Positions 13,504 to 19,567 of a stretch of 21,704 nt of DNA are shown one piece after another; position 1 is the first letter of the stretch, and every line of letters begins with the position of its first letter. A model generated the notes under the pieces. The model searched no databases. It was not told the origin of the DNA and saw only the letters and a program-made list of their open reading frames with translations. The stretch is taken from the IMG/VR virus record IMGVR_UViG_3300047121_000639, positions 1-21,704 of that record; one strand, written 5' to 3'. Source of the stretch: a virus. A program made the position numbers and the translations under genes.

Positions 13504-13504
13504 T
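13469..13504 (-). repeat. 36-base exact repeat (5' end of MNERI paralog B)
   Basis: Identical over 36 bases to 13842-13877, covering the start codon and first eleven or so codons of two paralogs. A second shared block of 23 bases is at 13388-13410 and 13761-13783, and with one mismatch at 12528-12550. This indicates recent duplication or gene conversion. Confidence 0.9.
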
Positions 13505-13664
13505 CTTTAATTCCTTGAACCATTTCGTCCAATTCTTTTGCCAAGTCATTCATACGATACCAACCCTCCATTTTTGATTTAATATAGCGATTATCATAAT
13601 AATCATTACTCTGACGTTCACGCTCGTCCAAATACTCTTCCAATACTTCAGTGAATTTTCTCAT
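13500..13664 (-). CDS. Small phage protein, 54 aa
   Basis: Reads MRKFTEVLEEYLDERERQSN, then DYYDNRYIKSKMEGWYRMND, and ends LDEMVQGIKE. The ATG overlaps the stop of the MNERI copy C gene (13661-13664) and its TGA overlaps the next ATG (13500-13503), so both ends are supported by coupling. Helical, charged, Tyr-rich; I recall similar short proteins in environmental phages. No function. Confidence 0.75.
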   Translation of the reverse strand: MRKFTEVLEEYLDERERQSNDYYDNRYIKSKMEGWYRMNDLAKELDEMVQGIKE

Positions 13665-13876
13665 TCTTCAACTCCAAAATATTTTAATATAGCAGATTCG
13701 CCCGAAGCACTACCACCGTTATGTTGCCATTCCTCAAATGCTATGTTAGCACATTCTCTAACAATCAACTCGGCGAACTTTTCAATAAACTCATTCGGAA
13801 TATTATAATCTCCAAAATGGAATTCTGAAATAATATCACCAGCCTGTTCAGCAAGTTCTCGAATTCGTTCGTTCAT
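13661..13876 (-). CDS. MNERI-family small phage protein, copy C (71 aa)
   Basis: Shares MNERIRELAEQA, EKFAELIVRECA and a FGVEE end with copies A and B, with nearly identical DNA in the first 36 bases to copy B. GGAA lies about 7 bases before the ATG. It overlaps the preceding 88 aa gene by 29 bases and the 54 aa gene by 4. Confidence 0.8.
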   Translation of the reverse strand: MNERIRELAEQAGDIISEFHFGDYNIPNEFIEKFAELIVRECANIAFEEWQHNGGSASGESAILKYFGVEE

Positions 13877-13877
13877 T
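13842..13877 (-). repeat. 36-base exact repeat (5' end of MNERI paralog C)
   Basis: Partner of 13469-13504. Confidence 0.9.
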
Positions 13878-14114
13878 TTTTTGTTCCAATTTATGCTTCT
13901 CAGCAGCTTGTGTAGCTAAAATATAACGTGCGCTATCACTAATTTCTATCTTTACTGCAGGTTCAACTTTACGTGGTTCAGGCTCACTTTTTCTACCTGA
14001 TACTCGTTGTTGTAAATCATGTTGAACACGTTGAGTCATGGTCATACGCCATAACTCCATCATCACGTTACGTGCTCCACTTGAATCTGCTGAACCTACT
14101 GATTGAACTTTCAT
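13848..14114 (-). CDS. Hypothetical basic protein, 88 aa
   Basis: Contains a central basic region (QRVSGRKSEPEPRK) and the phrase VKIEISDSARYILATQAAEK. The last ten residues overlap the start of the next gene by 29 bases, unusually long for this window, so the tail may be less constrained. No family recognised; the start has AAGG upstream. Confidence 0.55.
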   Translation of the reverse strand: MKVQSVGSADSSGARNVMMELWRMTMTQRVQHDLQQRVSGRKSEPEPRKVEPAVKIEISDSARYILATQAAEKHKLEQKNERTNSRTC

Positions 14115-14121
14115 ATGTACC

Positions 14122-14418
14122 TTACTTAACTAAGGTTGACAATTTTACAGCAGCACTAACTTTGCTAATTTTGGTATATGCTTCAGCAAGCGAGTCTACT
14201 TTGGCATCACCAAGTACATCACGCACCATAGCTTCATATTTAACACTAGCACGTTCGTGTTGGGGAACTACCGTGGCAACCGTAGCAGTACCGAAAAACG
14301 TCATGCTATCGAAATTGGCAGCAGTAATCAACGCAGTTTCAACCTTCTTTTCTGCTACTTTCAAGAGAGCAATTTCAGCACGAATCTTGGCAAGTTTGTT
14401 TACTAGGGCTTTACTCAT
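14122..14418 (-). CDS. Helical phage protein, 98 aa
   Basis: N-terminal helix with heptad character (LVNKLAKIRAEIALLKVAEKK) followed by a short alanine/valine-rich part and a second helical region (SLAEAYTKISKVSAAVKL). CGGAG lies 7 bases before the ATG, and a promoter with the class A spacer is upstream. Similar short coiled-coil proteins occur in phage early regions; role unknown. Confidence 0.65.
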   Translation of the reverse strand: MSKALVNKLAKIRAEIALLKVAEKKVETALITAANFDSMTFFGTATVATVVPQHERASVKYEAMVRDVLGDAKVDSLAEAYTKISKVSAAVKLSTLVK

Positions 14419-14454
14419 TTCAATCTCCGTTAAGAATTAATCACCACAAAAACT

Positions 14455-14483
14455 ATTGTACATCAGTTAGGATATTTTTGCAA
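14455..14483 (-). promoter_or_regulatory. sigma70-like promoter, class A spacer with weak -35
   Basis: Minus strand TTGCAA (14483-14478), 17-base spacer AAATATCCTAACTGATG, TACAAT (14460-14455). The -35 lies inside the 3' end of the 102 aa gene. The retained ATATCCTAA core supports membership in the family in spite of the weaker -35. Confidence 0.65.
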
Positions 14484-14775
14484 CAATTCTATTGTAAACG
14501 TCTTTTTTTGACATCATGTATGCATAATCAGGATCAGAGGGAGAAAAATTATTCCATTGATTGACCCGTACATTAGACATAATATTACGCACTAAAGCGT
14601 TAGGATAATCATAAGCAGAAATAAATCCACCTAAATTATAGTGAGCGATAAACCCACTGCAAAGATACAAGAAATTATATCCCGTTTTATTTAATTTTTT
14701 AATGTCTTTACATGCTGCTACAACATTGTTAACAATCAAGGATTTTTGGCGTTCTGTCAGGGGCGTTATTGCCAT
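14467..14775 (-). CDS. Hypothetical protein, 102 aa
   Basis: Start at 14775 (MAITPLTERQKSL) chosen because GGAG is 8 bases upstream; an in-frame start at 14796 is less likely. Mixed helical, aromatic-rich (YNFLYLCSGFIAHYNLGGF). No family recognised. Monocistronic behind the class A promoter 14808-14836, although the 98 aa gene follows after its own promoter. Confidence 0.65.
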   Translation of the reverse strand: MAITPLTERQKSLIVNNVVAACKDIKKLNKTGYNFLYLCSGFIAHYNLGGFISAYDYPNALVRNIMSNVRVNQWNNFSPSDPDYAYMMSKKDVYNRIVAKIS

Positions 14776-14807
14776 TTCTACTCTCCAAAAGATCAATCAA
14801 TATATGT

Positions 14808-14836
14808 ATTGTATATGAATTAGGATATGTTGTCAA
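14808..14836 (-). promoter_or_regulatory. sigma70 promoter, class A
   Basis: Minus strand TTGACA (14836-14831), 17-base spacer ACATATCCTAATTCATA, TACAAT (14813-14808). The TGA stop of the 119 aa gene (14835-14833) lies in the -35. Confidence 0.88.
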
Positions 14837-15192
14837 TCGCTAGAATCAACTTCCATATTCTTGTTGCATTTTTTACACACGTATAAAGTGTAGCATCGAC
14901 CTAGGTTTTGCTTGCGCTCCCACTCATGACCACTGCAAGTTTCAGTAGGTAACGTATAACCATACCCGTTACAATGTGAGCAGTTTGAACGGAAGTGTGA
15001 ATAACGATGACGATTTTCAGCAGTATTAGGATAATTGTGTAAAGGATATGCATTGAGTTTAAGATTCCAACCACCGTAACATTGGCATACAGGACATGGT
15101 TTGGTATAACCTGTATTAACCATTGGTTCAAGCTTTTCGAAATCTACGAATGCATCAGGGTGGGTGTGATCCATATATTGAACTAGTGGCAT
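14833..15192 (-). CDS. Zinc-binding phage protein with CxxC knuckles (119 aa)
   Basis: Has four metal-ligand clusters: CPVC (33-36) in KPCPVCQCYGGWNLKL, CSHCNGYGY (71-79), C86/H89 (CSGHEW) and CKKC (106-109) with C100. The CxxCxGxG-like spacing recalls the DnaJ cysteine-rich domain, but there is no J domain and the pattern fits a stand-alone phage family I have seen in environmental genomes. Likely two zinc sites. AGGAG lies 6 bases before the ATG. Confidence 0.8.
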   Translation of the reverse strand: MPLVQYMDHTHPDAFVDFEKLEPMVNTGYTKPCPVCQCYGGWNLKLNAYPLHNYPNTAENRHRYSHFRSNCSHCNGYGYTLPTETCSGHEWERKQNLGRCYTLYVCKKCNKNMEVDSSD

Positions 15193-15221
15193 GTCAATCT
15201 CCTATATCTGACTATAGAGAA

Positions 15222-15250
15222 ATTATAGTAAAAATTGGATATACTGTCAA
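15222..15250 (-). promoter_or_regulatory. sigma70 promoter, class A
   Basis: Minus strand TTGACA (15250-15245), 17-base spacer GTATATCCAATTTTTAC, TATAAT (15227-15222). It drives the 119 aa zinc protein. Confidence 0.88.
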
Positions 15251-15265
15251 GTTGTATTTTTACAA

Positions 15266-15502
15266 CTACTTCATATATTCTTCAGGATCTTCTTGTTTAA
15301 ATTTTGTCAGGTAATTAAAGTTTTTACGTTGCTGTACATCATCAGGTAACTGCAACAATTCTTTTACTTTTAGCCAATCTTCAGCAGATAATAGTGGGCT
15401 AATTTCTAAGGCAGTTAGCCATATCAAACGTTCAAGTCGAACTTGTTCGTAAGTACTGCTAAATCCCGCACGTTTAATTAATTCAACTAATTTATCAGCC
15501 AT
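15266..15502 (-). CDS. Small helical phage protein, 78 aa
   Basis: Hydrophilic, largely helical (LVELIKRAGFSS, WLTALEISPLLSAEDWLKVKELL). It overlaps the end of the PGDYL-like gene by 8 bases and ends the seven-gene unit starting at 17069. No function known. Confidence 0.7.
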   Translation of the reverse strand: MADKLVELIKRAGFSSTYEQVRLERLIWLTALEISPLLSAEDWLKVKELLQLPDDVQQRKNFNYLTKFKQEDPEEYMK

Positions 15503-15722
15503 TTACAAAATCATATGTTTTTTCAAATACTTCACGGTCGCAAATATACAATTCACCGTTAATACCACGCATAAGATAGTCACCTGCTTTACCTTGTGCG
15601 TAATCACCTTCTAAACTATTTACCCTAAATTCTTCATTAACTTGTACCGCATGTACAACAATAGGTCGCTTCATACATGGTTTCATAGCATCAATAGTTT
15701 CATACGTATCAAACAATTTCAT
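15495..15722 (-). CDS. PGDYL-like conserved protein (75 aa)
   Basis: Pattern KRPIVVHAVQVNEEFRV followed by GKAGDYLMRG and ELYICDREVFEKTYDF matches the short PGDYL-domain family found in phages and bacteria, which is uncharacterised. Start at 15722 rather than 15731: the ATG shares a base with the upstream stop (TAATG) and AAGGA is 8 bases away. Confidence 0.75.
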   Translation of the reverse strand: MKLFDTYETIDAMKPCMKRPIVVHAVQVNEEFRVNSLEGDYAQGKAGDYLMRGINGELYICDREVFEKTYDFVNG

Positions 15723-15856
15723 TACCAACATCCTTTACATTCATAAAAACCACGTGTAAGTGGCGAATAAGTTAATTCTTCAACCCAAAATCCTATGATA
15801 GCTCCAAGTAAGAGACATAATAGCGCACCTAGTATAACCCAAATAATATTACTCAT
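15722..15856 (-). CDS. Tiny membrane protein, 44 aa
   Basis: Reads MSNIIWVILGALLCLLLGAI and on through IGFWVEELTYSP to FYECKGCW. One clear TM segment (about 4-24) and a C-terminal CxxC. No internal stop; the TAA joins the next ATG as TAATG. Probably inner membrane. Confidence 0.65.
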   Translation of the reverse strand: MSNIIWVILGALLCLLLGAIIGFWVEELTYSPLTRGFYECKGCW

Positions 15857-15864
15857 AAAGTTAT

Positions 15865-16002
15865 TTAGAAATATTCTGCTAAAAAAATAGAAAAGTTACA
15901 GGCAGATATGACAAGACTAAACCATCCTAGTTTGCTATTACCATCTTCAAAATCTTTTTTGGCGAAGTATAAACATGACAAGCTAATAACTAAATTAAAC
16001 AT
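15865..16002 (-). CDS. Tiny hydrophobic protein, 45 aa
   Basis: Starts MFNLVISLSCLYFAKKDFED and ends LGWFSLVISACNFSIFLAEYF. Two hydrophobic stretches flank a short charged turn, like a small membrane hairpin. The ATG is one base after the stop of the 70 aa gene (TAATATG). Support is position and coupling; no family. Confidence 0.55.
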   Translation of the reverse strand: MFNLVISLSCLYFAKKDFEDGNSKLGWFSLVISACNFSIFLAEYF

Positions 16003-16003
16003 A

Positions 16004-16216
16004 TTATGTCCCGTACCTAGACTTTAATTCTTTCTTTACAGCATCAATTGCCTTGTCCCATCCTTCATCATCACCCATCCACTTAACCTTGCCTAGTTCA
16101 TCTGTTAAGTCCTTTACAATGGCTTTAGTAAGGGCAATAGCATAAGCATCACCCATATAAGCACAGTCTATATCACGACTTGCTTTGGTCGCAATGTTGC
16201 GTAAATGACTATTCAT
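16004..16216 (-). CDS. Hypothetical protein, 70 aa
   Basis: Helical, charged protein (KAIVKDLTDELGKVKWMGDDEGWDKAIDAV). The ATG shares a base with the TAA of the 47 aa membrane gene (TAATG at 16214-16218), so it is translated by coupling; no strong Shine-Dalgarno is seen. Confidence 0.65.
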   Translation of the reverse strand: MNSHLRNIATKASRDIDCAYMGDAYAIALTKAIVKDLTDELGKVKWMGDDEGWDKAIDAVKKELKSRYGT

Positions 16217-16359
16217 TATCTAAACCATGGCTTTTTACATTCTGCCCAAAATTCTTTAGGATGAAATAGTGCCCATATTGGGATATAAAACAACCCAACC
16301 AACAGAGCTAAAAACAGACCTAGCGGTGTGAACTTGTTGTTTTTAATCAATAATTTCAT
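16216..16359 (-). CDS. Tiny membrane protein, 47 aa
   Basis: Starts MKLLIKNNKFTPLGLFLALL, then VGLFYIPIWALFHPKEFW, ends KKPWFR. One TM segment (about 12-32), positive N-terminus and positive tail. The ATG overlaps the TGA of the 237 aa gene (ATGA, 16356-16359) and its stop overlaps the next ATG, which strongly supports it as a gene. Confidence 0.7.
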   Translation of the reverse strand: MKLLIKNNKFTPLGLFLALLVGLFYIPIWALFHPKEFWAECKKPWFR

Positions 16360-17069
16360 GTTTGAAAACTTTCTTGAATTAGTATGTTCATTGTATTTTT
16401 ACCTTTACCACCTAAAATTGTCAACCAAGAACCTGTTCCTTCACCCATCTCAAAGTGATCTTTTACTTTGGTCTCAACTTTTACAAAACCACCTTTCTCA
16501 GTCAAATACTTAGAACCCTTGTACATATACAAGTTCTCACTAGTATCTTTAATAATAAACTTATTAACTGTACCATAATTTGTAGATAAAACTTCATGTT
16601 TGATGACAGTACCTTCTACAATAATTTCATCACCAACATTACCTACCTTGGTAGATTTTTTTACTTCTTTTGGTTCTTCTTCGGGCAATCCTACTACACT
16701 TGCAGGACGCTCCCACAATAGTTTAGTTTTTTTGGGATCAGGTCCCCAACCATCACGTAGGTTACCCTTACCACCTAACTTGTAAAACGCACGTACACCA
16801 ACACGATCAACGATTGCAACATGAACAAGAGGCATTTGACTACGTGTACCATAACTTGCCCATGATACTACTTGGTCAATAGAAAGTACACGGTCACCTT
16901 TTTTGAAGGGTACACCATAGGGTGTAACACCATCTTCTTGTTGAATGGCATCTTTGTTACGTTCCATCCAAAACCAACGTTGTCCTGTTGAGGTAAAAAC
17001 ACCCTGTGAATACTTAATACGAGAACGCACAAAAATCATCGTTTCTTCAGCTTCACGATTAACGTACAT
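16356..17069 (-). CDS. Phage protein with C-terminal OB-like domain (237 aa)
   Basis: The N-terminal half (1-125) is aromatic-rich and unrecognised. The C-terminal part (about 142-220) follows the pattern GD.I.VEGTV..HE....YG...KFIIKD...NLYMYKGS and ends VETKVKDHFEM......SWLTILGG, a beta-barrel layout known from phage and plasmid proteins with OB-fold-like domains, often fused to variable N-terminal parts. Nucleic-acid binding is plausible, not shown. An acidic/basic hinge (EEEPKEVKKSTK, 130-141) separates the two. It leads a seven-gene unit; AGAGGA precedes the ATG and a promoter lies at 17104-17132. Confidence 0.75.
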   Translation of the reverse strand: MYVNREAEETMIFVRSRIKYSQGVFTSTGQRWFWMERNKDAIQQEDGVTPYGVPFKKGDRVLSIDQVVSWASYGTRSQMPLVHVAIVDRVGVRAFYKLGGKGNLRDGWGPDPKKTKLLWERPASVVGLPEEEPKEVKKSTKVGNVGDEIIVEGTVIKHEVLSTNYGTVNKFIIKDTSENLYMYKGSKYLTEKGGFVKVETKVKDHFEMGEGTGSWLTILGGKGKNTMNILIQESFQT

Positions 17070-17103
17070 TTTTATTTCCTCTTGAAGTATTTACTATACA
17101 GGA

Positions 17104-17132
17104 ATTATAGATTGAAACTTAGTTACTGTCAA
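17104..17132 (-). promoter_or_regulatory. sigma70 promoter upstream of 237 aa gene
   Basis: Minus strand TTGACA (17132-17127), 17-base spacer GTAACTAAGTTTCAATC, TATAAT (17109-17104), preceded by GCTGC. The TGA stop of the 97 aa gene (17131-17129) is inside TTGACA. The spacer differs from class A. Confidence 0.88.
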
Positions 17133-17422
17133 GCAGCAACAAAGTCACTGCGTGTAAACTGTTTTAAGAATGGTAATTCCCACTCTTTACAGAATGACAT
17201 ATCGTCATCATCAAGAATGTTGAAGTTTACAACACACTCCTCAGCAAACTCATTGCTAAAGTTAAATTTGTTGGTAAAAAGTGTGAGGTCGTCTTTGAAA
17301 AAGAAAACGTCAGCAACAGTAAGGTTGTTAATAAGATAGGTTGCACCACCTTTTGACTTCCATTTGGGAAGTTCAGCGGAACCGTAGTTTTCGGAGTATT
17401 GAGTGTACACTGCAATTTTCAT
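17129..17422 (-). CDS. Conserved phage protein MKIAVYTQYSENYG type (97 aa)
   Basis: Begins MKIAVYTQYSENYGSAELPKW and has KGGATYLINNLTVAD, a pattern I recognise from a short uncharacterised protein in many phage genomes. Alpha/beta, with an acidic DDDD near residue 73. AAGGGGA lies 6 bases upstream; it is monocistronic between two promoters. Confidence 0.75.
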   Translation of the reverse strand: MKIAVYTQYSENYGSAELPKWKSKGGATYLINNLTVADVFFFKDDLTLFTNKFNFSNEFAEECVVNFNILDDDDMSFCKEWELPFLKQFTRSDFVAA

Positions 17423-17456
17423 CGTATTCCCCTTGGTGTTGACTGACTATATGGGA

Positions 17457-17485
17457 AGTATAAGTGAATTAGGATATCTTGTCAA
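17457..17485 (-). promoter_or_regulatory. sigma70 promoter, class A
   Basis: Minus strand TTGACA (17485-17480), 17-base spacer AGATATCCTAATTCACT, TATACT (17462-17457). Just upstream AGCGT and ACGCT flank an A-tract; no T-tract follows on this strand. Confidence 0.9.
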
Positions 17486-17498
17486 GCGTTTTTTTACG

Positions 17499-17960
17499 CT
17501 ATATCGTAATATCCTCCATACCTGCAACACGTAAACGCACAATGTGCCCTAGCATAAAGTTCTTGCTCTCCAATGCTTTCATAACACCCAACCATTGGTT
17601 ACGCATCAATGCAACTTCATTGACCAATGTTTCCATGTCAATAACATCTTGCTCAGCATCAGCATATCGTTCAGCATCACGTGATGTTAATTGGCGTGGA
17701 TAATTTTCAAGATATTTTTTAAAGGCTAAGCTACGTGTTTTACGAAGTTGTCCATTCATATAATCTAGAACAGCCTCGATTTCTTGTAGTTGGTTGAAAC
17801 GGTGCTCGGTGATGCCTGGGAGCATGGCGAGCAATCGTTCAACACGTTCACCTTTAATAATTCTTACTTCATGTTTGGCTTGGTTTAGTTCTTCTTGATA
17901 ATGGTCAATAAATTCGGGTAGTGCGGATAAGTTTTGAGTTACTGTATTGAACCAACCCAT
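17499..17960 (-). CDS. UvsY-like recombination mediator (probable)
   Basis: The 153 aa, highly helical protein (heptad-rich 20-75, then YLENYPRQLTSRDAERYADAEQDV and a C-terminal helix ending LRVAGMEDITI) fits UvsY of T4-like phages in length, composition and position two genes after uvsX. UvsY loads UvsX on gp32-covered ssDNA. No single diagnostic motif exists, so the call rests on pattern plus context. It is last in the gp32-uvsX operon and three bases after the acidic 83 aa gene. Confidence 0.6.
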   Translation of the reverse strand: MGWFNTVTQNLSALPEFIDHYQEELNQAKHEVRIIKGERVERLLAMLPGITEHRFNQLQEIEAVLDYMNGQLRKTRSLAFKKYLENYPRQLTSRDAERYADAEQDVIDMETLVNEVALMRNQWLGVMKALESKNFMLGHIVRLRVAGMEDITI

Positions 17961-17963
17961 GGC

Positions 17964-18215
17964 CTACTCATTATCGTACCAATCATCTTCATCTTCAGCG
18001 AAGTCCTCATCATCGTCATAATCTGCTTCATCATCTTGGTAAGCTTTCAATGCAGTAACCATTTCTTTCTCACCTGCGAATGTTTCACGTACCTCATCAG
18101 GGTGTACATCATGATCGATTAATACATTTAGTACATCTTCCGCAGCATCACGCATATCGGTTGTACTAATGTATCGTTTTAAAACTTCATACACTGCTGC
18201 AACTGTGTCAAGCAT
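17964..18215 (-). CDS. Small acidic protein between uvsX and uvsY-like genes
   Basis: The 83 aa protein has a helical N-terminal part (VYEVLKRYISTTDMRDAAEDVL) and a very acidic tail (from about 60: DDEADYDDDEDFAEDEDDW). Such tails interact with basic DNA-binding proteins or mimic DNA. It overlaps the uvsX gene end by 8 bases and may modulate the recombinase; this is inference from position. Confidence 0.7.
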   Translation of the reverse strand: MLDTVAAVYEVLKRYISTTDMRDAAEDVLNVLIDHDVHPDEVRETFAGEKEMVTALKAYQDDEADYDDDEDFAEDEDDWYDNE

Positions 18216-19272
18216 TTTGTTCTTCCTCTGCTAGTTCTGTAGTTACAATTTTTTCTCGTTGTGAAAATTCTTTCATGACTAAATCCATAATACCGTTTTC
18301 ATTTTTTGACCATTCTTTACGGAAGTAACGATGTACTTCACCATGCAAGTCAGTATACATATAACGGTTACCTTCTCTAGTAACAAACCCTTTTTTCTCA
18401 ATCAAATCAAAAAAACCACTGTAAGGATTCATGCCTTTTTCATACGGAATTTGTACTTCAACATCTTCAAATGGTTTGGCAAAACGTGTTTTCATTACTT
18501 TACAACCTGCACGTATGCCTAGCACATCTGATGTTTTGTTACCTTCTTCATCTTCCTTCAACTTTAGTTTTTTCATTGCTACTAGAATACTACTAGCAAA
18601 TACAAAACCTTGTCCACCACTTACGTTAGGGTCAGGATTGTATGGATCCTGCGAAGCATACGTATGGTTAGTGGCAACTAATCCTACATTATAACTACCA
18701 AACATATTTACACAATTTGTAACTAATGCTTTTAGTGCTTTAGCTTTACGTCCCATATCACCTTTCATATCACCACTATCAAATTGGTTTACTTCAGTTG
18801 GACTCATAAGCATGCCTAAACTATCTATAACAAACAATACTTTGGGTCGCTCTGCAAGTGGTGTTTCTTTATAATCTTTCATAAATGTTGAAATAGTTTT
18901 TGCAACATCATCAATCATTGCCATATTTAGTTTTAGCAATTTATCATCGCTTGTATCAACACCTAACGCATGCAACCAACTTTCATCTAATGCGTTTTCG
19001 CTATCAATTAGTACAACAAATATACCTTGCTCTTGTGCATTTTTTACGATATTTCCACTGCAAATATATGATTTGCCACTACCACTTTCACCTGCAAATA
19101 CAGTAACTTTACCAAGTGGTACACCTTTATTAAAATCACCACTGATAAGATAATTCAATGCATAGTTGCCTGTTGAAATCCAATCAGTGGGATCATGAAA
19201 TCCTACGCTAATACCTTCTATACTTTTTGTAACTTCTTTTCTAAATTTTGATATATCAAAGGGTTTTCCCAT
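18208..19272 (-). CDS. uvsX: UvsX/RecA-family recombinase
   Basis: The 354 aa protein has Walker A GESGSGKS (61-68), a Walker B strand VLFVID (145-150), the GLVATNHTYASQDP strand and loop (197-210), loop SGGQGFVFAS (218-227; DNA-binding L2 region) and a KVMKTRFAKPFEDVEVQIPY segment as in T4-like UvsX. Size is near T4 UvsX (391). It polymerises on ssDNA and drives strand exchange, here probably with gp32 upstream and a UvsY-like mediator downstream. A short N-terminus precedes the core and the end is charged (about 340-354). The start has only a weak Shine-Dalgarno, five bases after the BPSL0761-like gene, suggesting read-through translation. Confidence 0.95.
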   Translation of the reverse strand: MGKPFDISKFRKEVTKSIEGISVGFHDPTDWISTGNYALNYLISGDFNKGVPLGKVTVFAGESGSGKSYICSGNIVKNAQEQGIFVVLIDSENALDESWLHALGVDTSDDKLLKLNMAMIDDVAKTISTFMKDYKETPLAERPKVLFVIDSLGMLMSPTEVNQFDSGDMKGDMGRKAKALKALVTNCVNMFGSYNVGLVATNHTYASQDPYNPDPNVSGGQGFVFASSILVAMKKLKLKEDEEGNKTSDVLGIRAGCKVMKTRFAKPFEDVEVQIPYEKGMNPYSGFFDLIEKKGFVTREGNRYMYTDLHGEVHRYFRKEWSKNENGIMDLVMKEFSQREKIVTTELAEEEQNA

Positions 19273-19277
19273 AATCT

Positions 19278-19511
19278 CTACTTTGCCATTGTATTATTTG
19301 TAAATACTCGCAACAATTGTTTATCTAAAATTGTTGGAGCAGAATCAGCAAGACAATCAATTTCATAATCATTGGGGAAATGTTTTAGTGTTGCTCTAGC
19401 TCGATCACGTACTGCGCTAGGCACACGTGGGGTGCGGCCTGGGTCGCACAATTCCTCCAACAATCTTTTACCTTGCTTGAGTGCCCTGTATCTTTCATCA
19501 GGTAATGTCAT
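19278..19511 (-). CDS. BPSL0761-like small protein (77 aa)
   Basis: The pattern MTLPDERYRALKQGKRLLEELCDPGRTPRVPSAVRDRARATLKHFP is close to what I know of the BPSL0761 family, short proteins common in Burkholderiales and in some of their phages; its function is unknown. Helical and basic. AGGAG lies 7 bases before the ATG. It sits between gp32 and uvsX after a strong hairpin, and points to a betaproteobacterial host, as does the Bug gene. Confidence 0.7.
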   Translation of the reverse strand: MTLPDERYRALKQGKRLLEELCDPGRTPRVPSAVRDRARATLKHFPNDYEIDCLADSAPTILDKQLLRVFTNNTMAK

Positions 19512-19528
19512 ATTATTCTCCTAAAGTG

Positions 19529-19556
19529 TAAAGTGGTGGAACTACCCACCACTTTA
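19529..19556 (-). terminator. 11-bp hairpin after gp32-like gene
   Basis: Minus strand TAAAGTGGTGG, loop GTAGTT, CCACCACTTTA: an 11-bp perfect stem with a 6-base loop, 11 bases after the gp32 stop. The 3' flank is ACTTTAGG rather than a long T-tract, so partial termination, processing or 3' protection is as likely as full termination. Confidence 0.7.
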
Positions 19557-19567
19557 TTCACTGCTAT

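Noticed and set aside
13973-14440. 155-codon open frame on the plus strand
   Set aside because: It lies antisense to two well-supported minus-strand genes (88 and 98 aa), has no Shine-Dalgarno and reads like complement of coding sequence. The other plus-strand frames (e.g. 9094-9399, 6510-6854, 17082-17339) are rejected on the same grounds.
14833-15192. DnaJ-type chaperone
   Set aside because: CxxC knuckles resemble the DnaJ zinc domain, but there is no J domain and the spacing fits a separate small phage zinc protein.
17476-17501. Factor-independent terminator near the 17457 promoter
   Set aside because: AGCGT and ACGCT can pair, but on the transcribed orientation the A-tract is in the loop and no T-tract follows; it overlaps the -35.
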